Source of the DNA: Litoditis marina
Taxonomy: Eukaryota; Nematoda; Chromadorea; Rhabditida; Rhabditidae
Reading direction: 5' to 3'
Assembly: GCA_964036275.1 (NCBI GenBank)
Contig: OZ038437.1
Span: forward strand, 2,732,501-2,796,500
Length of the DNA stretch: 64,000 bases
The notes beneath the pieces are model-generated. The model worked only from the letters and a program-made list of their open reading frames with translations. It was not told where the DNA came from and made no database searches. Every line of letters starts with the position of its first letter. The first letter of the stretch is position 1. The translations under genes and the position numbers were made by a program. Shown here one piece after another: positions 11,216 through 23,067 of the stretch.

Positions 11216-11854
11216 TGGGACCAAACTACAAACACAACACGAATAACGGGACAAAGTGATAGATCCATCTAGGGTGGAAATCATTTCAGCCAACACAAAC
11301 ATTGAGCAAAGTGTTCGCTAACACATTTCTTGATCAAATTGTATATTTTTGTTCGAATAATAGTGAACAAAAATCTGAGTATGAGGAATGACCATAACCG
11401 GGTCAAACTGAAAATGCGGCAGAACCAAGCAATTGGCACTCTTTCCTCATTTTTGTGGTCAACTTGCGTCAATCAGTTTGGGCCAAGCGCCTTCTTTTCA
11501 TGTTTTTTCTACGATAAATTGTTAGTTCATCATGTAACATGTACATTCTAATATTTGAACATGGATTTAATAAACATAGGAAAATTTTGCTTTTCTCTCT
11601 AGATTACTGTTAACTTTATTATAACGTTTTCGAACATATCAGTCCATTCACTTTATTAACACAATAACATTTACATTTTGTTTTTCTAATGGTGGGTTTT
11701 TGAGTTTGTGCTCTTCCAATCAAACTACAACGCAAAACCTTTCGCCGTCCAAGTCAAAGTACACAAAGAATGCACAAGTGGTTTATCACAAGATGAATTA
11801 GCCACGAGTATATACACTGTTCGTAGACCAACATGATTGTACTTGTTTTTTGAT

Positions 11855-13288
11855 CTACTTTCCCTCGGCAATCTTGGCCAATTCTTCAGGAGTCATCTCC
11901 GGACACGCCTCGTAACCAGTAGTGTCCTCACCATTCTGAAACAAGGTCAAAGGTCAAAGTATGAAGATTAAGGTGGAAAGGTCAAGATGGAATAGATCAA
12001 GCAATACTAGAAGTAAATTGAATAGTCATGTGAAATGCGCAATCTAATGAGGAATAGTGCACTTTATCATTGTGCGTTTCTTAGTTCTGCTGTGTTCAAC
12101 ATGTTTCATGTGACTGTGCAATTGACTCACAGCCACTTTGACAACAATTAGTTGAAAATGTGGCTCCTAAAAACGTATTACGCCTGGAAGGGCTGATCCA
12201 GGAAAAACGTAAATACCAGCCAAATAGTTCGCGAAGCGAGAAACACAGAATAGGATGAACTTACTCCCTTGGAGGCCTCCGTGGGCGAGCTCTTCTTCTT
12301 GGTCTCCTTTCCCTTTTCCTTCGACTTGTCGTTCTTTTTCGGCTCTTCCTTACTTTTGCCGGCGGATTGTGGTTTCTTCGCTGCATTTGCCTGAAACATT
12401 CAAATTATGTACAAAATTGTGATGTGGGCTCAATTTCAGGTTCGAAAATTGAAATGATACATTTATCAATGTCCCGCTGAGTGGTCTAATTTGAATGCCG
12501 GGGAAAATTGAAGTATCGCCCCCCACTTTAGTTGGGTCCCCCACCTGGGTCAGCGGGGGGTAGAACTTCAATGGTGGGGGGTCACACTTCAATACCGGAA
12601 ATGTTTACTTTTAACCCCACCCCCAAACTTTTGTATTGCAGGTGATAAATTGAATTATCACCCCCCGGTAGGGGGGTCAAACTACAATTCCCCAAATGCA
12701 ATACAAACTCCGAAAGGTAAAAAGTAAATGTTCCTGAATGCATTGGCAACTAGCTGAAAAACACGCTTTAGATTACTGAGAGCCATTTGTGCATAATGTC
12801 TTGAATGGACTAGCACAAAGGCCAGCGAGCGAGCATGAAAGTTTATGAGATTCAGACAGTCTGTGTCTCTTTGACCTGCACGCTCTCTCGTCGACGTTTG
12901 GTCAGCCAGCTAACTCAGTAATTTTAGAACAGATGTATGTATTGACTTTATCTGAAAACGATGGGCCGAAACATTAAGTACTGACTGTAGGGTACGCTCT
13001 TTTTAAGGCAGACAATACGGCCCATATTCCTCTATCCCGATGTGTTTGTAGTTTGATCCCAAGGCTTTTGGTGAAAGTTTGTAAATCAAGCGGTGTGACG
13101 TGATAAAACTACAAATAGGGCTGCACGTACAAAACATGCGTATCGATTACCGGAAGTGGGGCCGGCTTGGGCGGTGGCGGAGCTGCCTGAATCTTGGATT
13201 CGGCGGCCGTTGGCTTCTTTCCAGCACAGTTCATTATGACAACAGCGAGGGCAGTTACGTTGGGCAGCACCAGGAGAACTAGACACAT
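11855..13288 (-). CDS. small lysine-rich protein with an N-terminal hydrophobic segment
   Basis: Three minus-strand exons, 13288-13151, 12390-12265 and 11935-11855, all joined in phase 0, encode 114 residues. The start codon lies 4 bases behind a TTTCCAG acceptor. Residues 2-18 are hydrophobic (CLVLLVLPNVTALAVV) and could be a signal anchor or signal peptide. A proline/alanine linker (APPPPKPAPLP) follows. Residues 50-88 are highly basic and charged (KEEPKKNDKSKEKGKETKKK). The last 26 residues contain the conserved-looking GYEACPEMTPEELAKI. I do not recognise the family. The copy of the last exon at 9492 keeps this same segment, which argues that it was under coding constraint before or after duplication. 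An ER or plasma-membrane peptide with a basic cytosolic or lumenal tail is one reading. Confidence 0.75.
12009..12130 (+). repeat. dispersed repeat with GTGCACTTTATCATTGTGCG
   Basis: Copy of the 5735 family, inside the last intron of the lysine-rich protein gene. Confidence 0.65.
12500..12740. repeat. partial copy of the G/C-rich repeat
   Basis: Matches the left arm of the inverted repeat at 9822 (GAAGTATCGCCCCCCACTTT, later AATACCGGAAATGTTTACTT), shortened by an internal deletion. It lies in the first intron of the lysine-rich protein gene. Confidence 0.7.
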
Positions 13289-13903
13289 GAAACTGGAAAG
13301 AATAAAGTGGAATTACTAGAATAACAACAAAAGGGTGGTTTTTCGTTGTTTTTTTTTCGTTGTTCTTTTTCAGTTTTTCGACTTAAGTTAGTGTCTTTAC
13401 TGTTTTTTTATACCAATCCAGAAATAGACACTCGAAACTGGACAAGACCAAACTAATTAAGAATAAATTAATTACAGTGATTTTGTGGGGAACACTCCTG
13501 TCTTAAATCTGCTCGTTTTTCCACAATTTGGACAACGAGCAGTAAAAAAATTGAGAATGCGTAAAGGAAAAACAAGAATGAAGAAGAGTTGGACTAGATG
13601 TGGCTTGAACAAACTCATAGAGCGGCGTCCTAGCGAAAAACATGGCAAACTATTCATTTAGCTATGTTTTTAGTGCTTGAATTTGATTTCGTAAAGCTAC
13701 GGAAGAGGCATGGTTATCTCCATAAGTTACAGAAAATACAGGGTATGGGCATTTCACTGAAAAAGAAGAGAAGGGGTATGAATAGTTAATAGTTAACTAT
13801 CGCAAATCGAAGAAAAGTAAAAGAGAGAGCCAAGATGAAACCAAATTGAACGATTCCATTCAATTCGAGAGGAAACGCACCTGATCTAAGTAGAGACTTA
13901 GAC

Positions 13904-14062
13904 GCACCCGTCTCCACCAAAGTAGATCCAGGAATGACAGTGAAACCTTTCTTCCCAGACCTCCATATCGTGAAAACGGCTTTGCACGAAGAGTGCACCA
14001 ACTATGCGTGCATTTTCAAGGAAATTTTCTCACGTTTGTGTGGAAAGCCAACCTGTTTTCTG
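13904..14062 (+). other. possible single exon of a cysteine-containing protein
   Basis: Between an AG at 13901-13902 and a good GTGAGT donor at 14063 the plus strand reads an open block that includes TALHEECTNYACIFKEI and LCGKPTCFL, with four cysteines. No partner exons were found on either side, so this may be a remnant or chance. The upstream stretch 13289-13900 shows nothing else. Confidence 0.28.
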
Positions 14063-14309
14063 GTGAGTGAAAATTTTCCGGGAAAAGTCAGGAAACTAAA
14101 ATTTGAAAACAGGAAAATATTTTTCGAATGGGCTGGGTGGTCGACACTGAGTTACCACAAAGACCTTCAAATGAAAAACGTCGGTCACACTGCACCGGAA
14201 CAAACGCTCAACCTTTGTTCTGCAGATTATATAAAATTTGGAGGTGTCTTAATTACATTTCGAAAGATTGTGCGCAGAGGGTGTTTTGGCCAATTCCACA
14301 AGGAACCCG

Positions 14310-14490
14310 GTATTTCGTTAACCCTACCAGGTAACCATGACCGGGTTACCTGGTTAACCCTTTTGTTAACCTTTTGTTAACCCTATTTTACAATGTCTTT
14401 TGGGGAAAATTTAGGGTTACCAAGTGGTTAACGAAAGGGTTAACCAGGTAACCCGGTTAATGGTTGACGGCTAGGGTTAAAGAAATACCG
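14310..14490. repeat. GGTTAACC/GGTTACC palindromic element
   Basis: Self-complementary block built from GGTTACCTGGTTAACCC words. It resembles but is not identical to the Mutator-like MITE family seen from 32 kb onward. Confidence 0.6.
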
Positions 14491-14689
14491 GGTTAAATAA
14501 AGAATTCGCCGGGGGTTTTGAGTAGTGAGGGCCGTCAAACCACTTTTTTAAAAGGCTGAACTGCACACACAGCACAAATGTAGAAGCAAAACTAATCCAC
14601 AACGTAGCTAAAACTACAAACACACAGAACAGCGCTATTTATGCCATTTTTATGTTCAAGTGACTATCACCGCCATCTATTGGCGAAAT

Positions 14690-14911
14690 TTTCCAGGTAC
14701 AATAACGGGACGTCCCATGTCCCGGTACTGTCCCGGGACGGTACCAAAAATTACGGTAGAAATGGAGCATATTTGCATATAAAAGTCAGGATCGAGGAGA
14801 ATTTTTGTCATCATTTATGCAAATCTGCTCCATTTCTACCGTAATTCTTGGTACCGTCCCGGGACAGTACCGAAACATGGGACGTCCCGTTCATGTACCT
14901 GGAACACGCGA
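14690..14911. repeat. foldback element with GGGACGTCCC termini
   Basis: Long inverted repeat: TCCAGGTACAATAACGGGAC opens it and its near complement closes it, and inner arms carry GTACCGTCCCGGGAC and AATTACGGTAGAAATGGAGC. The arms are about 85-90 bp with a short unpaired centre. No protein is encoded; a non-autonomous DNA transposon is likely. Confidence 0.75.
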
Positions 14912-17900
14912 CTGCTGAGTTACAACTTCAATGGGGGGGGGAGGTGAGGGGGTTTGAAAACTTCATTGTTTTTATCAATTATTTCATTTTTCACCTTCCT
15001 GAAAGTTATGGGTTAGCTGAACAAATTTTTGGCTCACAGTGTTTCCATAGTAAGTTGACATTCCCTGATCTGTCAGGGAGCATCAGGGGGGAAGAATTTC
15101 TCTGATTTTTCTGGGGTAAAAGGAGGGTAAGTCAGGGAGAAGATGGGGTGAAATCAGGGAAAAGTCAGAGATATTGAAAAATGTTGATTTACCACTTTTT
15201 TTTACTATAATCTATTAGCAGAACCTTATACCTACACATTATAAAGTTTTAGTGTCATTTCGTTGAAGATACTGGTTAAAACTGTGTTCTGCCGCACTTT
15301 TGAGAAACCCGGACTAGATACGGCGCAGCCAGGGGTGCGGCTGTGCGCAATTCGACCGCTGAGCTTCAAAATGGTGCGTGCTGCTTATGTGTATCTACCT
15401 AGGTATATTTAGACGAAATTAGTGGATTTATTCATTCTCATTTCCTTGTCCGTAAGCAGTGCGTTCCTGACTATGTTATATTGTGTGTTGTTGTTCATAT
15501 GTCTCCTTTCACAAAATACCCAAAACCACGGTATTGATTGGTGACCTGTGTTCAATCGGCCACTTGTGACACAGTTATTGGTTACCCTTGAGACTCTTGC
15601 CTGTCTACATGTTTCTACTTGATGATGACTACCTAACCAAGTCGGAATAAGAGAACTTGTATTCAAGCCGCAAAGAGTTGAGGACAAAGGCTCTTTCCAA
15701 TTTTTGACGCGCGTCCCCTTTTGCCATCTAAGACTTTCTGATGCCCTTTCTATCGAGCTCCTCGAGATGACGACTACCTAACCACGTCAGATGTCTCTTG
15801 GATCAAGCTCTTTAGTGATCGGGGTTGACGAGGGGACTTTCCTATGATTCTGCTGTGCTTTCAATCCTTATGACCCAATGACCGAACCCGTGACCCACGT
15901 GGGGAGGAAGGGGGGATTTTTACCCTGCCACCGCAGGTGCCCACCATGTGTGGGGGTACCCGTATGAGGATAGTTTTTTTTCGCTTCTGTTGAAAGCCCT
16001 TTGAAACATTCGAAAAAAGTTTAACTTTGATTAGATGTGGAAGGAAAAACTTTCTCTTGGCTATTTCTTTTTGAAAACACTTTGTTTTCTATAAAGAAAT
16101 AAGCAGTGAAAATAGATGCTTGTCTAATCTGAGGAGCATCAGTTAGAGAATTTTTGGAGATGTTTATTCTCACCTTATGTTAACAATTCACCGTAAATAG
16201 TATCAAAGCAAGAAATATTTCTGAATGTTGAAAAAAATTTGCTTAATTTTTCTCTGAAATTTCGCTGACTTTTCTCGGAAATTTCCCCACTTTTTCCCTG
16301 ATTGCACCCCATTTGCCCCCTGTTTTGCCTCTGTCCATATCCGGATATGGACAGGGGCAAAGTAGGGGGCGGATCTAGGACAACTCCCCCCACCAGTAAT
16401 GGGGGGGGGGGGGGGGGTGCTGGTTGACAGGGCAGAGGTCAGGCTGAGCCATAATGAATATGCGTAGGGGAAGTGTGTCTTAAACTGACACGCGATGGAT
16501 TTGTTCTGTAACTGTCTAACTGTATGCGTCTCTTAAGTTTGTACAGTCTATAATTTAATTGGAGTGACCTTTTCTCGAAAAAAAGCCGCGCGCCTCAATG
16601 AAAGAGCATCACCAGCTATGAACTGTTTGATGAAACTTCGAAAAGTGTATGCATAAATAATATTTATAGAAGGATATTTAATACGTTCATCTAACGTTAT
16701 TAATTACCAACTGATTATCATTATTATTATCATTAGGTAACTAACAAATAAAAGTTTGGTCTCATGCATACTGTGAACTAATTGAGCAGCCCAGTCGCAT
16801 GGGCTACTTGTTCAATTCAGAAGTTGTGCTATAAACACTCAGAAGGAATGCATATTATGCAATTATGCTAATAGTGTGTGAGTTTATTCTTACAGAGACT
16901 AAAACCGTACACACTCTCTGTTCAATACTTACTTAGAAAAAGTTCGGATCGCTTTTCGTATTAGGATAGCAGAAGCAGTGAGCAGACAGAGAGAAGATTG
17001 CAAGATAGTGCGAGTGCAACCTTTAGTAGTCATACTGTAGGAGTCTCAGTTGTAATGGAGAATAATATACTCTTTCATGTCAGTCTATCTGTGGCACACT
17101 CTGTTTGTCAGTTCTCACTTCAGAAGTTGGGAAACTATTTGACTTCTACTGAAAGGATGTCAGATTTATGTACCAGACGCCAGACCACGTTTTGAGCAAT
17201 TCAGATTACGTTTTGAGCAATAGCACGTGAAATGTGAAGAAACACAAGAGATCATTTTGTCATCATGCGTTTCTTCTCTAAGTGCACTGTACTGTAAGTC
17301 TGTAAGTTCACATACGCGTGCAACATTGCTATTTTCTCGACAAAGTTGGAGTTAGCGTCAGAAAACACTGGAAAGTTCGAAGATTTTACTATATGTACTT
17401 ACAACGCTAGCTATAAACTTACACTGGCGATATGCCACATTTGAAATATATTACAGAATAGTTTCGAAAACTATATAGAGTATTCTCTTAATGCGCAGCA
17501 GAATAGTTTATATACATTATCGTGACATGATGAAAGTTTGAAGTGTGAAATGTCAAAATTCCTTTGTGTGTATCATTTGAGGTATAGCAAGTAGGTTTCA
17601 TCTAATTTCATTGATTGGCTTGGACGTGATCCGTGGATAGCAAGATAACGATAGTGCATAACACATCCATAACTGAAACGGTGGCCGTCTCATAATTCTT
17701 TTTTTAGTATTGTAATGAACGATGAATGGATACAACTGTTTGTATATTTGTAAGAACTCCAATAAAACGTCGTAACATTTAATCAACCTCTTAGCAAACT
17801 TCCGAATACCAAACACTAATGGCACCTCGAATTACTAGTAGAAATTAGGATTGCTATATAAGACTGACAAATACTGTGCTGTTCCCTCAAATCTACTGTC

Positions 17901-18910
17901 TCGTAGTTTGTACGCTATATGTCACTGTTGATTGGAAAAGTGAACTAGGAGACAACATACAGAGACTAGTTGGAGCAGCCGTATCAAAAATGAGCAAGAT
18001 TTGTGCAAAAAGGTGTGCAAAAACCGAAATAACTTATGAAACACAAAACTGTTTTAGACCTTTCTGTATTTGGCAGGCAATGTAGTCTGTTTTTTGTATT
18101 CATGCAATCTCATTACTTTCACGGATATCTAGAGATTAGAAAAGAATTTAACTGGACTACTATGAACAAGGGTGTAGAATCAGTCTAGTATGAATGGGAA
18201 ATGGAAAGAGACATGATGGAATCGAGTGAGTGTGTGTGTTGAACTTGAATCATCTATTCTGATACCCTTTTCAACGAATTCGGTACTACAGAATTACAAC
18301 AGTAACTCTAAATCCGTCGTTTTTTTTATGAGAATCATAATCAAAATGGCATTATATTGAAAGTAGTTGAATCTATCTCTGAAATACTTAATTTCATATG
18401 AAATAACTAAATCTAAGCAATTTTTGAATTTTTCAAAACCTGTACTGCGTTTACAAAAAGAAAAAAGAAAAATTCTAAAGTTATACTACAACTTTAGATC
18501 ACAGTACTCCTGAAAACGGGGCGGATAACGCGTATAACTTTAGAATTGATCTTAAGTGTATCATACCGAGTCGAATGATACCATTCTCGCCTCATTTCGT
18601 TCATTTTGAAAATTTTCAATCTGAACTGTGTGTCATGCTTGTTTGTATTGTAAGTTCACTCTCGCGCACCATGGTGGCCGATGATGACCTCAATTAACGA
18701 GAGAGAGCCAAAACTGGGGGGACTCGGGGGGGAGTTGTCCTAAGTCCGTAGGGGGCAAATGGGGTGCAATCAGAGAGATTTCAGGGATAATCGGAATTCA
18801 GTGTCTTACCTCCACATCTCATCTCTTACCAATGTCATCTCTTACCTACAATGGTTTTACACACACCGTACCTATCTTACTTTGGCCCACTGATAAACGG
18901 CGCTCTGAAC
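14912..18910. other. gene-free interval
   Basis: No exon pair with matching splice signals was found. Contents noted: CAGGGA-rich simple sequence at 15050-15180 and 16210-16390; ACTAGATACGGCGC repeat words at 15305-15350 (also near 28510 and 31505); a 17-base G run at 16401-16417. The rest is AT-rich with no recognisable structure. Confidence 0.6.
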
Positions 18911-18950
18911 ATACAGTAGTCTTGGTCACGTGAAAGTTTCGGCGCGAGCC
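18911..18950 (+). promoter_or_regulatory. possible E2F-like site with CACGTG
   Basis: ACAGTA, then TCACGTGA, then TTTCGGCGCGAG. It resembles the motif upstream of the genes at 47.7 and 58.9 kb, but no gene start lies just downstream here. Confidence 0.25.
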
Positions 18951-18982
18951 GCGAGTATTTGAATAATATTACGCAATATTTT

Positions 18983-19135
18983 ATTGGAATTTCAAATGAA
19001 TTTTGGCGATTTGCCAATGCGCCATTTGAAATAGGTCTCGTAGCGAGACCCTGATAATGGTCTCGACATTATCAGGAGCGAGCTCAGGCGAGCTATTCTT
19101 TATCCAAGTTTTCTGGACCTGATAGTGCGGTTTGA
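18983..19135 (+). repeat. 153-bp repeat, first copy
   Basis: Identical by eye over 153 bp to 21817-21969. Inside are short inverted words (GGTCTCGTAGCGAGACC, GATAATG...CATTATC, GAGCGAGCTC). The two copies flank about 2.7 kb. Confidence 0.9.
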
Positions 19136-19756
19136 TATTATTTATCAAATACTTTTTGGCAGAAATTATATTCTTCTGCTCTACGTTTCTACACGGCTTC
19201 ATTTGACCCCCCCTACCGGTCGATTTCTGGCTTTTACGCCCGATAAGTCGTGAAATGGTCGTTTATTTCGTTTTTAAAAATTGTGTCAATTAATTTTAAC
19301 GTTCAACACAATACACAGGTAATGAGGTAATTTAAGGAGGTTGAACAGGTCACATCTTTGTGTTCATTTTGGCTGTGTGTCTGTCATGACATTTTGCAAA
19401 ATCCACCTCACTTCAGCCACTTTCTATCTATTTTTCGCTTAACTATTTTAACAATGCCATGGCTCTTCCATGCCCTGGCGTGCATGGCAGGGGTAAAAAT
19501 ATTCGACAGATAGCCCCATTGCCTACTCTATTCTCCTGTGGCTGACGTAGTACTCAAGAGCACCAAGTGATGCACTCTGAAAGTATGATGCATTGGAGCA
19601 GCTATCGTCGTCGCTAGTATTCGTGGAGTGATTTTGGTGGTTACCACGTTCAGGTCGACAGGCTCTATATTCATGTGGTAGATCCGTCACTGGTTGCGAG
19701 GGGAAGGTTAAAGGCGGCATGACGTCAGATGATCGGGCGGCGCCCGCCAGACGTGT

Positions 19757-20160
19757 TTCGTATCTTGATACGAGGATGCTATCTACATCCAGTTGTATTC
19801 ATGGTTGTGTTCTGATGGGATACCAGGTGGAGGTGGTCTTGTTCTGTATTCATGGTGGTGTTCAGGTTCTATATGCACGTGCGGGTTTTGTATTTCGATA
19901 CGAGGTTGCTATCTTTATCCAGTTATATTCATTGATGTGTGTTGGTGGGATACCAGGTTCAGGTGGAGGTGGTTTGGCTCTGTACTCGTGGTTGTGTTCA
20001 GTTTTTATATGCGTGCGGGTTTCGTATCTTGTCATGAAGTTGTTATCTTCATCGAGTTGTATTCGTAGATGTGTTCTGGTAGGATACCAGGTTCAGGTGG
20101 ATGTGCTTTTGTTGTGTATTCGGGTGGGTGTTCAGGCTCTATATGTATGTGGGTATATTG
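19757..20160 (+). repeat. about 131-bp tandem repeat, three copies
   Basis: The word GGATACCAGG recurs at 19818, 19949 and 20081, and each unit also has GTTCTGTATTCATGG- and GGGTTTCGTATCTTG-like words. The array lies between the two 153-bp copies. Open frames crossing it are repeat-derived. Confidence 0.75.
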
Positions 20161-20164
20161 ATCG

Positions 20165-21740
20165 CAAGAGGCGAAAAGGTTGAAGACGTCGGAGTTCTGT
20201 TCCCTAGTTCAGGGTTTTCTGTGACCGTGCATCATCAGGTGTATGGGTCAGAACTAAAATAAAGACAATAATACTAAAAAAAATTGAGGCGAAAGTGGCA
20301 CATGTATTATTGTTAACTTGTCCAAGTCTTTGTTCCAAAACAATCTCTTTCTTCTTTTCCAAATATCATTGGGGGAATTGGTGCAGGCATGGTCGTGTTG
20401 TTACTAGAACATATTGAGACATTGACATCGGGCAACCATTGGACGTCCATTTTTCTGAAAACATTTCTGAGGAGCCATCGGGTTTTTTAAATGCAGTGGT
20501 CAAGATTTCTCGAGGCAGCAGGGTTTACGACTTTATGAATATGCACACTTCTTCTAGTTCATTTGTAGGTTTGAACAAACTAATTGTTCGAGATGCCTTG
20601 AGCTTTCAATCGTTGTCTGTAAAAGTGGCCAGAATCTGCGTATTCGTGGCAGAATAGAAAAATGAGCACATTTCGCGCTTTAGATTCGAATCATCCCAAG
20701 AAGGGGTTATCTTGTCGGAGTAAGTGTAGTTTTTGGCTTGGTTTCGCTTGGTAATATGCTTCTTCTCACATAATAAAAGCCTGCCCATGTAATAAAGAAT
20801 GAGTTACGTTAGGGTCATGCTCGACTCGTTCCGGCTAGAGGGTGAGGGCAAGGCTGTCAGTAAAGATCTGGGGGAGCGGGCAGTCGTGGGTGTTCACAAT
20901 GATGTAATTTATGTCAAATTGAATATCTGTGTATCATAGGGCCGGTTGATGGACCACCGCAGCTACAAGTTTGTCTGAACGGCGTATACAGGTTCGGATA
21001 AGCGGATCCGATGGTCGTTGTAATTAAATGGAATGTCCAGTCATTTGACGAATAATCACTAACTTTAACACTTTTGCCTGGTCTGACTTCGGTACCACAC
21101 TTTCAGTTCGCAGATAGATACATTTTGACAGATTTCACTTGCAAAAGTTTCTGTTAGACTATTCTCCGAAAGGTGAACGCAATCAGTTTCTTGGTCAAAC
21201 GTAGTACGATTCATGAGATTTACCAGAAGTTAACTCTGGCGGCAGACTTATTTTTTAAGGCTTCTGAGCTATTTTCGTTCGTATGCCCAACTGTTTTCAG
21301 TGAAACAGTTAGCTCGAGCATGGGGTTTGGTGCGTCCTAAAAGGTTGTTATCGTTTCCGCTTCTATTAGAGGCAGAGCGGAGAGCGGTCTCATGTAATCC
21401 GGATTCGAAGTTTTTGCCTTCAGATCAGGGGAATTCGACCTATATGAACAGTTGATTTACTTTTTTCCTCATGTTTTTGGAATATCGTATGTTCAAAAAT
21501 TATGGTTTCTACCCGTAGCTGGGGCAACAGTGGGTTTTCGGCAAGTCCATTAGTTCAGAATCAGGGTGAATACAACCTTTTTGTTCCACCTTAGTAAATA
21601 GTATACTATCTTTCCACATTTTCACCCTAATATTATATGTAGCATCTGCAAAATGGTGAACTGATACGGACAGATATTCGGAGTTTCGACACCATTGGCC
21701 TTTTTATTCTTACCGTTTTCTGTTCTTAGTTCCCCGACTT
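20165..21740. other. gene-free interval
   Basis: T/G-rich sequence without a credible exon or repeat. It may be the interior of a larger element bounded by the 153-bp copies. Confidence 0.5.
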
Positions 21741-21746
21741 TGTTGA

Positions 21747-21969
21747 TCCAAATGAAGCTTTCAAAATCCAAAATGTTTTTGAAATTTTGGTTATGCCGTA
21801 GTGAAACGGAGGTATAATTGGAATTTCAAATGAATTTTGGCGATTTGCCAATGCGCCATTTGAAATAGGTCTCGTAGCGAGACCCTGATAATGGTCTCGA
21901 CATTATCAGGAGCGAGCTCAGGCGAGCTATTCTTTATCCAAGTTTTCTGGACCTGATAGTGCGGTTTGA
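21747..21969 (+). repeat. 72-bp repeat followed by second 153-bp copy
   Basis: 21747-21818 (TCCAAATGAAGCTTTC ... GGAGGTATAAT) recurs at 22622-22693, and 21817-21969 equals 18983-19135. Sharing of blocks in different combinations suggests nested or rearranged mobile DNA. Confidence 0.85.
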
Positions 21970-22599
21970 ACCCACCCACCCACCCTTCGTTCAAACCGCG
22001 AGATTCGAGGGTGTACGAGTAAACTATCGGGGAAAAAGCTCGCCATCAAGTGGGTTACCAGTGTTATAATTTACTCTGCAAGGCAATGTGAGTGACAGCC
22101 GGCTGGATATACGGTAATAAGCTAACCCGATCAGACAATATTTTTCGGTCTTCCCTAACTATCTGTTTGTTTTTAACAAAGTGCGATCTTATCAAGAGTG
22201 CAGAGATCGGAATTTAGGAAGTTCCTGGGGTTGCCGGGAAAATCGGATGCTGTACCACGTCTGACTATTCATAACTGTGCACTACGGCTGGGGTCTTTTC
22301 ATGTAGATAGTGGCAACCCAGGGGCTACCAATAATTAGTGGTGAACCAACGACAAGGTAAAGTAGGAGAAACGGCTAAATATTCAATCTTAACAAACATC
22401 AGGGGTAAGTTGCCTTCCTTATTTGGCTTCGTTCGTCTTATTCATCTTTTCAGGGAATCAGTTTATTCAACCACTTCCCTCGTGTATGTATATATATTGC
22501 TCACCATATTGTAATTCTTTTGAGTACAATGTATGTCTTGTTGTTTTTGCTGCTTGTCGTTGGTTTGTGTTGTATTGTGTTGTTATCATGCACTATTGG

Positions 22600-22693
22600 T
22601 CCAAATGAAGCTTTCAAAATCTCCAAATGAAGCTTTCAAAATCCAAAATGTTTTTGAAATTTTGGTTATGCCGTAGTGAAACGGAGGTATAAT
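22600..22693 (+). repeat. second copy of the 72-bp repeat
   Basis: Preceded by an extra 21-bp partial copy (TCCAAATGAAGCTTTCAAAA) at 22600-22620. Confidence 0.85.
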
Positions 22694-23067
22694 GCATGAT
22701 AATATGATGTATGAGTTTTTCCGCCTTTTTCATTCTATTTTCCATCTACTAATAATTAGATATTATCACTTTTGCAATAGGCTTTGACTAGTATGGTTTT
22801 GTGTTTGTATGAGTCGTAGTAATCGGCGAATAGTACTTCAAAAAAAAATGAATACATTTGATTCGCATATTACTTTTTCTTATTGGATTGAATATTTTGA
22901 AGATTGATGCTCAATTTCCTCCTATTGTCAGGGAAAAGCTGAACAAGAACATTTACGTTAGTTGGTAAAGATAGAGGGTTAGATGTCTAGTGGGTCGTCG
23001 TCTTCCTGTACTTCAGAGATCAACAGGGATTTTTCAGGGCAATAACCCGTAGGCGAGAGTGTAAGAA

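Noticed and set aside
13934..14380. 148-codon forward frame taken whole
   Set aside because: It crosses a strong GTGAGT donor at 14063 and runs into a GGTTACC repeat; only the part before the donor could be an exon.
19719..20183. 154-codon frame over the 131-bp tandem repeat
   Set aside because: Composition comes from the repeat; overlapping frames are equally open and there is no start or splice context.
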